Shown: piece after piece, positions 11,641 through 21,730 of the stretch
Layout: every line of letters starts with the position of its first letter
Position numbering within the stretch: position 1 is the stretch's first letter
Assembly: GCA_001972305.1 (NCBI GenBank)
Contig: BDDD01001966.1
Span: 1-64,000 of the forward strand
Source: Cephalotus follicularis
Taxonomy: Eukaryota; Streptophyta; Magnoliopsida; Oxalidales; Cephalotaceae
DNA: 64,000 bases
Direction of reading: 5' to 3'
Notes under the pieces: model-generated
Seen by the model: the letters and a program-made list of their open reading frames with translations, nothing else
What the model was told of the DNA's origin: nothing
Databases searched by the model: none
Made by a program: the position numbers and the translations under genes

Positions 11641-11765
11641 AGAAAACAACAATAAAAGAAATTCAAGAAAAAATCAAAAAGGTCCACAAACCATAGCATA
11701 AGTCAAAAAGGATATGATCCCATCAATGACATATAAACATGTCAACATAGAAACGGGATATTACA

Positions 11766-11782
11766 TCCACCCCCTCTTCAAA
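11766..11782 (-). other. R2 polypurine tract
   Basis: On the minus strand, TTGAAGAGGGGGTGGA directly precedes the 3' LTR start TGTAATATCCCG. Position and purine content match the plus-strand DNA priming site of LTR retrotransposons. Confidence 0.85.
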
Positions 11783-11819
11783 GGAGATTTCGTCCCGAAA
11801 TCATAACCATACGCATACC

Positions 11820-12091
11820 TTATTCAAACAGGCGAGGATATTCCTCTCGAATATGATCCTCCAACTCCCAAGTAGCTTCGCTTTCGGGATGATTCTTCCA
11901 CAAGAATTTTACAAAAGGTATGGTTTTACTACGAGTAACCCTCTCTTGTCTGTCCAAGATACCTCAGCCTCCTCATCGCAAGACAAGTCCTCGCGAACGC
12001 GATCAAAAGGGTAGTGAACCACGTGCAAGGGATGGTACTGGTAACCCCTCAATAAAGACACATGGAACACATTATGGACATGAGATAACTA
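11820..12091 (-). pseudogene. pol: R2 pol C-terminus with chromodomain-like block
   Basis: Below the 574-codon frame, the minus strand continues through a stop and frame changes with HVHNVFHVSLL. It ends in a block reading TIPFVKFLWKNHPE, then EATWELEDHIREEYPRLFE and a stop at 11820-11822. This is the chromodomain-like end typical of chromoviruses, thought to guide insertion into heterochromatin. Reaching it needs frame changes, so it is not expressed as one protein in this copy. Confidence 0.8.
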
Positions 12092-13813
12092 TGGAGGCAA
12101 AGCTAACCGGTAAGCAACCGCTCCAACCTTTTCCAGAATTTCAAATGGTCCAATAAACCGTGGACTCAACTTTCCCTTTAGCCCAAACCTTTGAACTCCT
12201 TTCCATGGTGAAACTTTCAGAAATACGTGTTCACCAACTCTAAACTCCAACTCTCTCCGATGTTTATCTACATAACTCTTCTGTCGGGATTGAGCTGCTT
12301 TCAGTCTTTCTCTAGCTACAGTCACTTTTTCAGTAGTGATCTGAACTAGCTCAGGTCCCTCTATAGCTCTCTCACCAACCTCATCCCAACAGGTCAGAGA
12401 TCGACATTTTCTCCCATACAGTGCCTCAAACGGAGCCATCCGAATGCTAGCATGCCAACTATTGTTATATGCGAACTCCACCAAGCTCAAATATTCATCC
12501 CAGTTTCCTGCCCACTCTAATGCACAAGACCTCAGCATATCCTCTAAAGTTTGGATGGTCCTCTCCGACTGTCCATCTGTCTGTGGGTGAAAAGCTGTAC
12601 TATAATTGAGCCGTGTTCCCCAAGCTTTCTGGAATCCTTTCCAAAATCTAGACGTGAAACGAGGATCCCTATCCAAAACAATGGATACAGGAGTCCCATG
12701 TAGCCTCACAATCTCTCGCTGAAAAACTTCCGCCAACCGGTCTACAGAAAAGTTCTCCCGGATAGCCAAGAAATGTGCTGATTTAGTCAAACGATCCACC
12801 ACTACCCAGATGGCATCGTTCTTCTTAAACGTCCTTGGCAATCCTGTAACAAAGTCCATTGCTATGCTCTCCCATTTCCAAACTGGAACCTCCAAGGGTT
12901 GTAACAAACCACTGGCTCGTTGGTGCTCAATCTTAACCTGCTGACAGATCAAACACCTCCCAACATATTCTGCTACATCCCTCTTCATCCCATTCCACAA
13001 GAAATTCTGCTTCAAGTCCCTATAAATTTTTGTAGAACCTGGATGTATAGAGAACGGAGAACTGTGTGCCTCTGACAAAACAGCATCTCTGATAGTAGTC
13101 TCTACCGGCACACACAACCGACTGCCCAACCAGATCACTCCATGTTCATCCACACGGAATTCTGACTGTTTACCCTCATCGACATTCTGGATTAACGCCC
13201 ATAGTTCACCATCATCACTCTGAGCCGTCTTAATCCGAGATATAAGGGTAGGCTCTATACTCATACTAGCCATATAACCTCCAGAACCCCGAACAAACAA
13301 ATTAAAATCCAAACGCTCCATATCTGCTATCAACTGCGACTGAGTAAGCAAAGCCGCAACACTTCCAGAGCACTTCATAATCAAAGCATAAGCTACCACA
13401 TTTGCTTTACCGGGGTGGTACTGAATATTCAGGTCATAGTCCTTCAAAAGCTCCGACCATCTCCTCTGTCGCATGTTCAACTCCTTTTGCGTGAAGTTGT
13501 ACTTGAGACTCTTGTGATCAGTGAAGACATCACAAGTTTCTCCATACAAATAGTGCCTCCAGATTTTCAATGCAAAAACCACAGCTGCTAATTCCAGATC
13601 ATGTGTAGGGTAATTCACTTCATAAGGCTTCAACTGTCTTGAAGCATAAGCTATCACATGACCGTGCTGCATAAGAACACATCCCAAACCCTTCTTGGAA
13701 GCATCACTGTATATCTGGTATCCCCCTGACCCAAACGGTAACCGAAGAATAGGTGCAGACACCAAACTGTTCTTCAATTTCTGAAAACTTGCTTCCCTTT
13801 CTTTGTTCCACAC
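12089..13813 (-). CDS. pol: R2 RNase H-integrase open frame (574 codons)
   Basis: This is the longest open frame in the window and part of the R2 polyprotein. The start Met is internal. RNase H begins at [10 protein letters not shown] (Asp 37) and TDHKSLKY (Asp 99), but the last conserved Asp, in the motif VVADALSRK elsewhere, is Tyr here (residue 142). The integrase zinc domain is complete (His 250, His 257, Cys 287, Cys 290). The catalytic triad is Asp 320 (MDFVTGLP), Asp 381 (DRDPRFTS) and Glu 417 (GQSERTIQ). The GPY/F-type region ([12 protein letters not shown]) is near residue 553. Upstream RT frames contain stops, so a full polyprotein cannot be made. It is a transposon protein, not a host gene. 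Confidence 0.9.
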   Translation of the reverse strand: MWNKEREASFQKLKNSLVSAPILRLPFGSGGYQIYSDASKKGLGCVLMQHGHVIAYASRQLKPYEVNYPTHDLELAAVVFALKIWRHYLYGETCDVFTDHKSLKYNFTQKELNMRQRRWSELLKDYDLNIQYHPGKANVVAYALIMKCSGSVAALLTQSQLIADMERLDFNLFVRGSGGYMASMSIEPTLISRIKTAQSDDGELWALIQNVDEGKQSEFRVDEHGVIWLGSRLCVPVETTIRDAVLSEAHSSPFSIHPGSTKIYRDLKQNFLWNGMKRDVAEYVGRCLICQQVKIEHQRASGLLQPLEVPVWKWESIAMDFVTGLPRTFKKNDAIWVVVDRLTKSAHFLAIRENFSVDRLAEVFQREIVRLHGTPVSIVLDRDPRFTSRFWKGFQKAWGTRLNYSTAFHPQTDGQSERTIQTLEDMLRSCALEWAGNWDEYLSLVEFAYNNSWHASIRMAPFEALYGRKCRSLTCWDEVGERAIEGPELVQITTEKVTVARERLKAAQSRQKSYVDKHRRELEFRVGEHVFLKVSPWKGVQRFGLKGKLSPRFIGPFEILEKVGAVAYRLALPP

Positions 13814-14498
13814 AAACTTGGCTCATTTTCTTAGAAGTTGTGTCAGTGGCAAGGCTATGGAGGAGAAGCCTTCCACAAACCGTCTATAGTAGCCAGCCAG
13901 GCCCAAAAAGCTTCTAACTTCTGTTACTGTAGTAGGCCTCGGCCATTTGGTAATAGCCTCAACCTTAGCAGTATCCACACTAATACCATATGTTGTAACC
14001 ACATGGCCTAAAAATGTTACCTACTCCAACCAGAATTCACATTTCAAAAACTTCGCATAAAGCTGATTCTTCCTCAAAATACCTAGCACTATACGAAGTT
14101 GAGCTTCATGTTCTTCTCTCGACTTCGAATACACAAGAATGTCATCAATGAACACGATCACAAACTTGTCCAAGTATTCATGAAACACCCTATTCATCAA
14201 ATCCATAAAGACTGTCGGTGCATTTGTAAGTCCAAATGGCATCATCAGAAATTCATAATGTCCGTACCATGTACGAAAAGCAACCTTAGCTATGTCCTCG
14301 TCTTTCACCCGTAACTGATGATAACCAGATCTCAAACCGATCTTAGAAAATACCATGCACCTTGGAGTTGATCAAAAAGGTCTTCAATCCTAGGCAAAGG
14401 GTATTTATTTCTGATGGTAATCTTGTTCAGTTCTCTGTAGTCTATGCACAACCTCATTGACCAATCCTTCTTCCTAACAAAAAGAACCAAAGCTCCCC
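13814..14498 (-). pseudogene. pol: R2 reverse transcriptase, C-terminal part
   Basis: On the minus strand from 14498, RT resumes after R3 with [19 protein letters not shown] and [18 protein letters not shown] small indel near 14350 shifts the frame. The frame 14356-14021 then shows [29 protein letters not shown] and catalytic FIDD at about 14150-14139. A stop follows KCEFWLE (TGG to TAG), and another stop lies at about 13820 before the RNase H frame. The domain order and catalytic residues are clear, but the copy is interrupted. Confidence 0.9.
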
Positions 14499-14827
14499 TG
14501 TAAGAGCCCTAAATATTATAAAATATTATTATTGGGCTTCGTAATTATTTTTTTCCCACTTTTGGGCTGGGCCCGAAATTATGATTTATTTAATCGGGCT
14601 TAATGGAAAATAAATTATGATTTTGGGCGTTAAGATAATATAATTTGTAAATATGGGCTAAAGGAATTATGTTATTCACCTTGGGCCGGATTTATTGGTA
14701 TAATTAGAATTTTGGGCTTGTAAGTGAAAAGTCTAATTTGCCCCAAGTGGAGGAGGATTGACCCAAACCCAATAATGGCCTGCACCCATGAGAATTCTCT
14801 AAAGAATTCTAGACTATTCCAATGGGT

Positions 14828-14837
14828 TATATAAAAA
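14828..14837 (+). promoter_or_regulatory. R3 5' LTR TATA box
   Basis: TATATAAAAA lies 330 bp into the LTR, at a position suited to driving element RNA. The same sequence occurs in the other R3 LTR at 22050-22059. Transcription start is not determined. Confidence 0.6.
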
Positions 14838-15635
14838 GGGAAAAGGACGCTTCAGACACACTTTTTGACTATCTTCTTGCACAATTTCTCTAGATAATTC
14901 GGGAGAGAAAGAGAGAGTGAGAAGAAGAAAACAATGTGGGTGATGTTCAAGTGAGCCCTATGCCCCTGTTCCTCCAATTATAAATACCTCTTTCAAAGGG
15001 AGCAAGGGATTTGTGTAAGAAAGAAGAGGAAATTAGCAATGCTAAAAGTGAATAGCAAACCCCGTTGGAAGGAAGTCCAGATTTTGGAGAGGAGGAAGCG
15101 TCTCCGTTTTCAACCTTACTCCAGGTAGGTTGCTTCATACCCGAGCGCCTACCAGCTTACTTGTGTATGTGTGTGATTACTGTGTGTGTATTTGCTATCT
15201 GTGAATGGCGCGTATTTTACTGTTTGTTGTTGCGTGTAATTTATAGAATTAGAATTGTCAATTGTTAGCTATGTAAGTTAGATTTTTTTTCCTTGTGTAC
15301 AACACGTGTGCCAAATGTACCCGGGGTAAGTGTTATGTCCATCACGTGAGCATCATTTCCTCTTCTTCATTGTGCGTCATGTTTATGCACACACTATTCC
15401 TAGCGAAATGACGCCATGAACAGAGCTGGGCAGTGGAGTTGAGCTTTCTTGGCCTTGCGTCTAGGCATGGTGACATGTCGAGGTTCTTGCCGCCGGACGA
15501 CTAGGCCCCCTCCGCCGCCAGCTTCGCCCAAGCTCGAGCTCATTGTACGCCATATACCTCCTGGGCGTTTAGTAAGCTACCATGGCACCAAAGAGGACAC
15601 GATACCAAGATTCTAGAGAGAAAGCATGGCTGTCG

Positions 15636-15830
15636 GGCTGTGCGTGCGAGCTGTCTAGGCTGAGCGTGCGAGCTATCCGGGCTGAGCGTGCGGACTGTCC
15701 AAGCCGAGCGTGCCGACTGCCTGTGCCGAGCGTGAGAGATGCCATGGCGCCGAGGAGAGTTTCCAGGGAGCCGGGGCTGAGCCTACGAGCAACCGGGCAG
15801 AGCGTATGGGCTACCAGGGGTGAACGCTAG
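15636..15830. repeat. GAGCGTGCG tandem repeats in R3 5' LTR
   Basis: Units of about 24 bp built on GGGCTGAGCGTGCGAGCT are repeated with drift, giving a GC-rich island in an otherwise AT-rich window. The 3' LTR has a shorter version at about 22855-22945, so the array length differs between the two LTRs. Confidence 0.8.
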
Positions 15831-16699
15831 GCATGGCAGGGCTGAGCATATGTGCTACCATGATGCCAGGGGAGATGACAAGTTGGGCAGCCATACCAGA
15901 GGAGCCGTGCCAGGGAACCCTACAGCCAAAGGGTGATGCCAGGGAGCCATGCCCGGGGGTATTGAACCAGGTGCTAGGGGAGCCATCCAAGGCTCTCTCC
16001 TGCCTTGCAAGCCTCCTTGGTTCCTCTCTTCCGTGCACCAAGGACGTCCGAACAGTACGCTAGAGCCGCCATGGTATGGGAGCTCATCCTTGCCGAGAGC
16101 CGGGCACGTACCAGCAGATGTTGTCCTCTACCATGAGTTGAGTAAGCATCTGTGAATGCATTGTTCCCTAGTAGAGTGCCCTAGGATGCACCATGAAGAG
16201 GGAGACAAGCATGGTGAATGCGAGCACGTCCCCTGCATGGTGAAATGGTTTACTAATGCCATACATGCGAATGAGCATGCATACCCCGGGCAATTGTTAA
16301 ACGGTAGATATTTATATGCATGCGCCATGAGGAATGGGCCACAGAGTGTGAACATGAACACGTCCCCGTATGGCAGACGTCCCAACAGTAATTGTGTGGC
16401 CACCCTACATGCATGACGAAATGTTTATATGCACATGCGTGTCCGGGCAGCGAAGGTAAGGGAATTTGATACATGTAAGTATGCCCCAGACAATGATTAA
16501 CGGATGAGACTATGCATGTGCCATGCACGTTTGAGGCGAACCTTGTGCATGGGAAGTGTCGTGTACAAAGGTGAGCCCTGGTCTGGCTTAAGTAAGGACT
16601 TAGGAAAGCCAAAGGAAGAAAAGGGAAATAAGCCAGGGAAGGAAATAGAATTAGGAAATAAAATGTAAAAGGAAAAGATTTATTTAAGTGACCTCAGGC

Positions 16700-16930
16700 A
16701 GGTGAGCCCAACTGGGGAGAATTCTGCAGAGCAGGTGAACCTAAGGGGTGAATTCCGTGAGGCAGGTGATCCTCGGGCGAACCGCCACTGGTGAACCTAA
16801 GGGTGAACTCGGCCAAAGCTGGTGATGCAAAGAGTGAACGGCCGAGCAGGTGAACCTAAGGGGGTGAATTCCGCTCAGCAGGTGAACCTGGAGGTGAATT
16901 CTGCGGGCTGGTGAACCTAAAGGTGAACCA
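16700..16930. repeat. GGTGAACCTAAGG repeats in R3 5' LTR
   Basis: Six or more copies of GGTGAACCTAAGGGTGAAT with CCGC-type spacers. The matching array is at 23900-24130 in the 3' LTR. Function is unknown. Confidence 0.8.
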
Positions 16931-17505
16931 TGTATACTGACCAGACCATAGGATGACCGGACTAGACTCCTCTGTGATATGATTGCTATGTATGGTTTGA
17001 GTAGAGCAGTCCGAGAATAAAGGATGATGATGATTATGCTATGGATTATGATCTGCATTCATGTAGGCATGCATATTTATTATTATATTTGTTTCTCTTC
17101 TGTTTGTATTGTTTGTTCCTCTGGTATGTGCCCGTATATGCGGTGACCTACACAACCCTCAGGGTTGCTGACCCATTCTTTTGAATGGGCCAGGTACAGG
17201 AACAGGTAGTGGAGGCACATCGCAGCAGCGGCAAGGATAAAGAGTACAGTAAGTTTCTCCTCCTCGACAGTACGCTTCCATGGACAAGGTTGCAGGAAAA
17301 TAAATTGTGTATTTATTTTATTCTGGTTTATAGCAGTGTAATTTATATGATTCGAACTGGGTCTGTAATCCACACATTAAATAAAGGATTTTGATTATGA
17401 TTTATTTTAAGCTTTAATTTTTATGCTTGATTATGATGATGATTGTACGAATTGCCACGTGTCGAGTCGTGGGGCCCATCCCAGGGTTCGGGGCATGACA
17501 GTTTT

Positions 17506-17517
17506 TGGTATCAGAGC
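17506..17517 (+). other. R3 primer-binding site
   Basis: TGGTATCAGAGC lies 5 bp after the 5' LTR end and is complementary to the 3' end of plant initiator Met-tRNA, the usual primer for minus-strand synthesis in Gypsy elements. Confidence 0.92.
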
Positions 17518-17575
17518 CGTACTATTCTGGATACGCCGGGATAGGACCCTCGGCAAGTGGAATTAAGATATATGT

Positions 17576-17973
17576 ATGGATATTGACCCGTTCCGTTATG
17601 TGAACCAGAATGGAAGGACGATGAATAAAAGCGTACGAGGAGAGAGGTCCGGGTCGTCGATGAGACGTACCCGTAGAAATAAGGAAAGATAAGAGAAAGT
17701 AAATGTGGCTCAAGGAGCTGAAGTTGCTGCTCCTACACGACAGGAACCCGGAGGACTTATGAGAAGAATATGGGCGATGATAAGTTAAACGTATGAGTTA
17801 TACAACGTATATGTTAAAAAGGGATGAAGCGGAACACTAATGGAAGATGATTGAGTCTTCCGATAACACATACTCTTGGATGCTTTTAAAATAGAGATTG
17901 ACAAGAGATACGTTAAATTTCTAGGGCTGATACAAAGAGAATTTCCCCATAATGTTGGTAGCCCGTAGAACCT
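17576..17973 (+). pseudogene. gag: R3 gag N-terminal remnant
   Basis: An ATG at 17576 opens MDIDPFRYVNQNGRT and runs to a stop after about 38 codons. Downstream pieces AAPTRQEPGG, YMLKRDEAEH and DKRYVKF (17880-17930) are recognisable remains of a capsid region but lie in different frames and with most of the core deleted. It cannot make Gag. Confidence 0.7.
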
Positions 17974-18936
17974 TTGAGGTTGGGAAGTCAATCTTGTGGT
18001 TCTCAACAGAGAAGACCCGGTCGTGATGCACGACGGAGGCGACAGCGAAGGACATCTTCGCAAGGAGGTTCCTCTAAACCTACCGATGATGAACAGGTGT
18101 CTGTCGAACCCTGTATGCATTGTGGTCGTACCAACCATGCTTCTGATGATTGCTGGTGGAAAGATGGTAGGTGTTGGACTTGTGGAGCTTCGGATCATAT
18201 ATCTACTCAGTGTCCACAGAATCAGTTCAACCCGGGAGGACGAACAGGACAAGGTTCAAATCGACCTCAGGGAAGTTTCCAGCAAGGCCGCCCTAGCACT
18301 AGATCACGTGGAGATCGTGGTAAACAGTCGATGGGATCTGCACCTATGGTACAAGGCAGAGTTTATGCTATGGATCGGCGTGTTGCAGCTGGATCACCCT
18401 CAGTGATTGGAGGTATGGTTCATGTATCTCAGCTCTTAGCACGGACTTTGATTGATTCGGGCTCGTCCCATTCGTATGTTGCTTCTCATTTTGTAAGACA
18501 TATGAATGTGGAGCCCAAGCCTTTACCCTTTGTGATAGAAGTCAGCACACCAGTAGGAGAGCTGGTTACATCTCGATGGGTGTGTAGATCTTGCGCCATT
18601 GAGATTTCTGGACATGTTCTTTCGGCAGACCTTATAGTACTGCCGATGGGCGAACTTGATTTAATCCTCGGTATGGATTGGCTGTCAGTATACAATGCTT
18701 ATGTGGATTGCAACAGGAAAGTTGTAACCTTCCATTTGCCAGGACAGTCTCCGTTCCAGTTTATCAGGACGTTAGAGCATCAGCCAGTTTCCATGATATC
18801 TGCTATTCAGGCTGACAGACTCTTGAGACGGGGATGTGTTGCTTACTTGGCACATGTAATGGATGACAGCAAATGGATACCGAAGTTGGAGGATGTTCCT
18901 GTGGTTTGTGAATTCCCGGATGTGTTTCCGGAATAG
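17974..18936 (+). pseudogene. gag-pro: R3 nucleocapsid and protease (320 codons)
   Basis: The frame shows two CX2CX4HX4C knuckles (Cys 47 to Cys 60 and Cys 67 to Cys 80; 18112-18213) that bind element RNA. A retropepsin-type protease follows with active-site DSG at residues 161-163 (18454-18462) in LIDSGSSHSYV. ADLIVLPMGELDLILGMDWL matches the second conserved protease block. The frame ends in a stop at 18934 just before the RT N-terminus (VFPE then LTSLPPER). The start Met is internal to the original polyprotein. Catalytic residues are intact, but flanking parts are broken. Confidence 0.88.
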
Positions 18937-19700
18937 CTGACGTCCTTACCTCCTGAGAGAGATGAGGAGTTTGCTATAGATCTTTTACCATGAACAGCTC
19001 CGATATCAACAGCTCCTTACCGAATGGCCCCTCCCGAGTTAAAGGAATTGAAAGTGCAACTACAGGAGTTGCTGGATAAAGTCTTCATCAGACCCAGTGT
19101 ATCCCCTTGGGGAGCACCGGCCTTGTTTGTCAAGAAGAAAGATGGATCCCTGAGAATGTGTATCGATTACCGGCAGTTGAATAAAGTGACAGTTAAGAAC
19201 AAGTATCCACTACCACATATCGAGGATCTGTTCGATCAGCTTAAGGGATCTTCCGTGTTCTCTAAGTTGGATCTGAGATCAGGATATCACCAGCTCCAGG
19301 TTAGAGCGGAAGATATTCCCAAGACTGCTTTCAGATCATGATATGGACACTACGAATTCGTGGTAATGCCTTTCGGGGTGACTAACACCCCTGCAGCATT
19401 TATGAGATTCATGAATAAAATAATCAGTCCATATCTTGATCGGTTTATAGTGGTGTTCATAGATGACATTTTGATATACTCGAAGACCATGGAAGAACAT
19501 GGTGAACACCTGCACTTGGCATTACAGACTCTCAGAGACCATCAGTTGTATGCCAAGTTTAGTAAATGTGAATTTTGGTTATCAGAGGTGACATTCCTTG
19601 GTCATGTCATATCCAGTGTAGGATTGTCAGTGGACCCTACAAAGATCGAAGTAGTGAAGAGCTGGAAACACCCAATGAATGTGACGAAAGTCTGAAGCTT
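18937..19700 (+). pseudogene. pol: R3 reverse transcriptase
   Basis: It continues in the same frame as the protease through stops at 18934, about 18991 and about 19339. The last is CGA to TGA inside the motif before YGHYEF. Conserved blocks are [58 protein letters not shown] and [12 protein letters not shown]. Catalytic FIDD has its two Asp codons at 19462-19467. A further TGA at about 19693 replaces Arg before SFLGLAGYY. Homology is unambiguous and the gene is dead. Confidence 0.92.
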
Positions 19701-20528
19701 TCTTGGCTTGGCAGGATACTACCGCCGGTTTGTAGAAGGCTTTTCAAAAATAGCAACACCTCTGACTAGATTGACGCAGAAAAATGTGGATTTTGTTTGG
19801 GATGATGCTTGTGAACTGAGTTTCCAAGAATTAAAGCATCGCCTGACTACTGCGCCAGTCCTAGCCTTACCAGAAGGCAATGAAGGCTTCGTTGTATACA
19901 GTGATGCATCAGGCAATGGCCTGGATGTGACCTTATGCAAAATGGAAGGGTGATCGCATACGCCTCAAGGAAACTAAAGCCCCATGAAGAAAACTATCCC
20001 ACTCATGATCTTGAGTTAGCTGCGATAGTGTTTGCTCTGCGTAAATGGAGGCATTATTTATATGGTACCAAGTTCGAGGTGTATACCGATCACAAGAGCT
20101 TAAAGTACCTGTTTTCATAGAAGGACCTGAATATGAGACACTGCAGATGGATGGAGTTACTCAATGACTATAATTGTGAAATACAGTACCATCCAGGCAG
20201 AGCTAATGTGGGTGCAGATGCCCTTAGTCGTCGATTAGCTTGCCTAACCATTGCTCATCTTCAGACATGTCCATGGCTAATGGACCGAATCCGTGAAGCT
20301 CAGAGCCATGATGGTGATCTTTTCAAACTAGCTTTGAGCGAAGACGGATGGTTAAAGACGGATTTCACTATACAAGGCGACAGATTAATCCGATATCAGG
20401 GCATAATATGTGTTCATAATGATAAGGAAGTGAAAGATGAACTGTTTTCACAAGCGCATTGTTCTAGCTTCTCCGTACATCAAGGAAGTACCAAGATGTA
20501 CCGGGATCTTAAGCAGGACTATTGGTAG
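19701..20528 (+). pseudogene. pol: R3 RNase H and integrase zinc domain
   Basis: RNase H begins at YSDASGNGL (about 19900). A frameshift near 19925 moves the frame, which continues [24 protein letters not shown], a stop at 20118 (CAG to TAG), then RANVGADALSRR with the last Asp present. The integrase N-terminal domain starts at AHCSSFSVHQGSTK. A TAG replaces one Trp of YWW at about 20526. Confidence 0.9.
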
Positions 20529-21239
20529 AATAACATGAAAAGAGAGATAGCTGAATATGTTGCTTCCTGTTTGACATGCCAACAGGTTAAAGCAGAACAC
20601 CAAAGACCAGCAGGACTGTTACAGCCGTTGCCTGTGGCACAGTGGTAATGGGAACACATAACGATGGATTTCGTGACAGGACTGCCCGGAACAAGGAATG
20701 GCCGTGATGCTATATGGGTAATCGTCGATCGCTTTACTAAGTATGCACATTTCCTTGCGATCAAGACAAATTTTTCTCTCACACGGCTGGCAAATTTGTA
20801 TATTGCTAAAATTGTAAGGCTCCATGGAGTACCAATCAGTGTGGTGTCTGACAGAGACCCCCGTTTTACATCGCAGTTTTGGAGGAAACTACAAGAAGCG
20901 TTTGGTACTCAGTTGAACTTCAGCACAGCTTTTCATTCCCAGACTGATGGTCAGTCTGAGAGAACCATTCAGACTATGGAAGACATGCTACGAGCATGCG
21001 TTTTGGATTGGGGAGGTAGCTGGGAAGACCATCTACCGTTAGTGGAGTTCTCGTACAACAACAGTTTTCCCGCCAGCATTGGTATGGCACCATTCGAGGC
21101 TCTCCATGGAAGGAAATGTAGAACCCCGATCTGTTGGTTCGAAGTAGGTGAACAGAGTCTTGTGGGACCCAAGCTTGTACAAGACACGATTGAGAAGGCA
21201 AAACTTATCCGGGAAAGGCTCCGTACAGCACAAATCTGA
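20529..21239 (+). pseudogene. pol: R3 integrase core
   Basis: After the stop at 20526 the frame continues [18 protein letters not shown], giving the two Cys of the HHCC zinc domain. A stop at about 20646 precedes the open frame 20664-21239. There the triad is complete: Asp 2 (MDFVTGLP), Asp 63 (SDRDPRFTS) and Glu 99 (GQSERTIQ). SYNNSFPASIGMAPFEAL follows. The frame ends at TGA 21237-21239, replacing Arg of the motif QSRQKSY. Confidence 0.92.
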
Positions 21240-21693
21240 CAGAAAAGCTATGCAGACCACCGCAGGCGAGAGTTGGAGTTCGCTGTGGGCGATCATGTAT
21301 TCCTTAAAGTCTCTCCGACTAAAGGAGTTATGAGGTTTGGCAACCCCTCGATTTATAGGATCTTTTGAGATCCTTGAGAGAGTAGGTCCTGTTGCTTATG
21401 GACTTGCCTTACCACCCAGCCTGGCGGATGTGCACAATGTATTTCATGTTTTGATGCTGCGGAAATACCATCCCGACCCTTCTCACGTTTTACAATGGGA
21501 GCCACTGGAGTTGAGAACGGATTTGAGTTTCGAGGAGATACCTATCTGGATTCTTGACCGCCGAATTAAACAGCTGAGGAGCAAGACCATTCCGTTAGTG
21601 AAGGCATTATGGCAATACCACGGAGTGGAAGAAGCTACGTGGGAAAGAGAAGATGATATGCAAGCTAAATACCCCCGATTGTTTTCATCCTAG
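21240..21693 (+). pseudogene. pol: R3 integrase C-terminus and chromodomain-like end
   Basis: After the stop and a frameshift before 21337, the frame reads FIGSFEILERVGPVAYGL (GPY/F-type region) and DVHNVFHVLMLRKYHPDPS. It ends with a block centred on TIPLVKALWQYHGVEEATWE and KYPRLFSS, with the stop at 21691-21693. This matches the chromodomain-like end of chromoviruses and sits 37 bp before the 3' LTR. Confidence 0.9.
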
Positions 21694-21717
21694 GAAATTT
21701 CGGGACGAGATTTCTCT

Positions 21718-21730
21718 AAGGAGGGGAGGA
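21718..21730 (+). other. R3 polypurine tract
   Basis: AAGGAGGGGAGGA directly precedes the 3' LTR start TGTAAGAGCC, as expected for the plus-strand priming site. Confidence 0.9.

Larger units (their letters stand above)
9224..11765 (-). repeat. R2 3' LTR
   Basis: 2542 bp, plus-strand termini TGTAACACCCCGG and GGGATATTACA. It pairs with 26725-29257, and aligned blocks I compared by eye differ at only a few percent of positions. It carries palindrome groups at 10610-10745 and 11500-11640. A conserved block at about 9830-10090 is shared with R5 and R6 LTRs. ATCCGT-containing repeats near 10320-10460 resemble the R5 LTR array. Confidence 0.95.
14499..17500 (+). repeat. R3 5' LTR
   Basis: 3002 bp, TGTAAGAGCCC to GGGGCATGACA. 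It is closely similar to 21731-24700, with small indels; a 13-base difference near 14520 is among them. It contains a TATA box at 14828-14837, GC-rich GAGCGTGCG repeats at 15636-15830, a degenerate repeat zone at 16150-16560 and GGTGAACCTAAGG repeats at 16700-16930. Reading frames on both strands in this LTR are not conserved proteins. Confidence 0.96.

Noticed and set aside
16128..16612. Overlapping reading frames of 86-119 codons on both strands, repeated at 23329-23813
   Set aside because: They lie in the paired R3 LTRs, have no domain and exist on both strands because the sequence is GC-rich with few stops.
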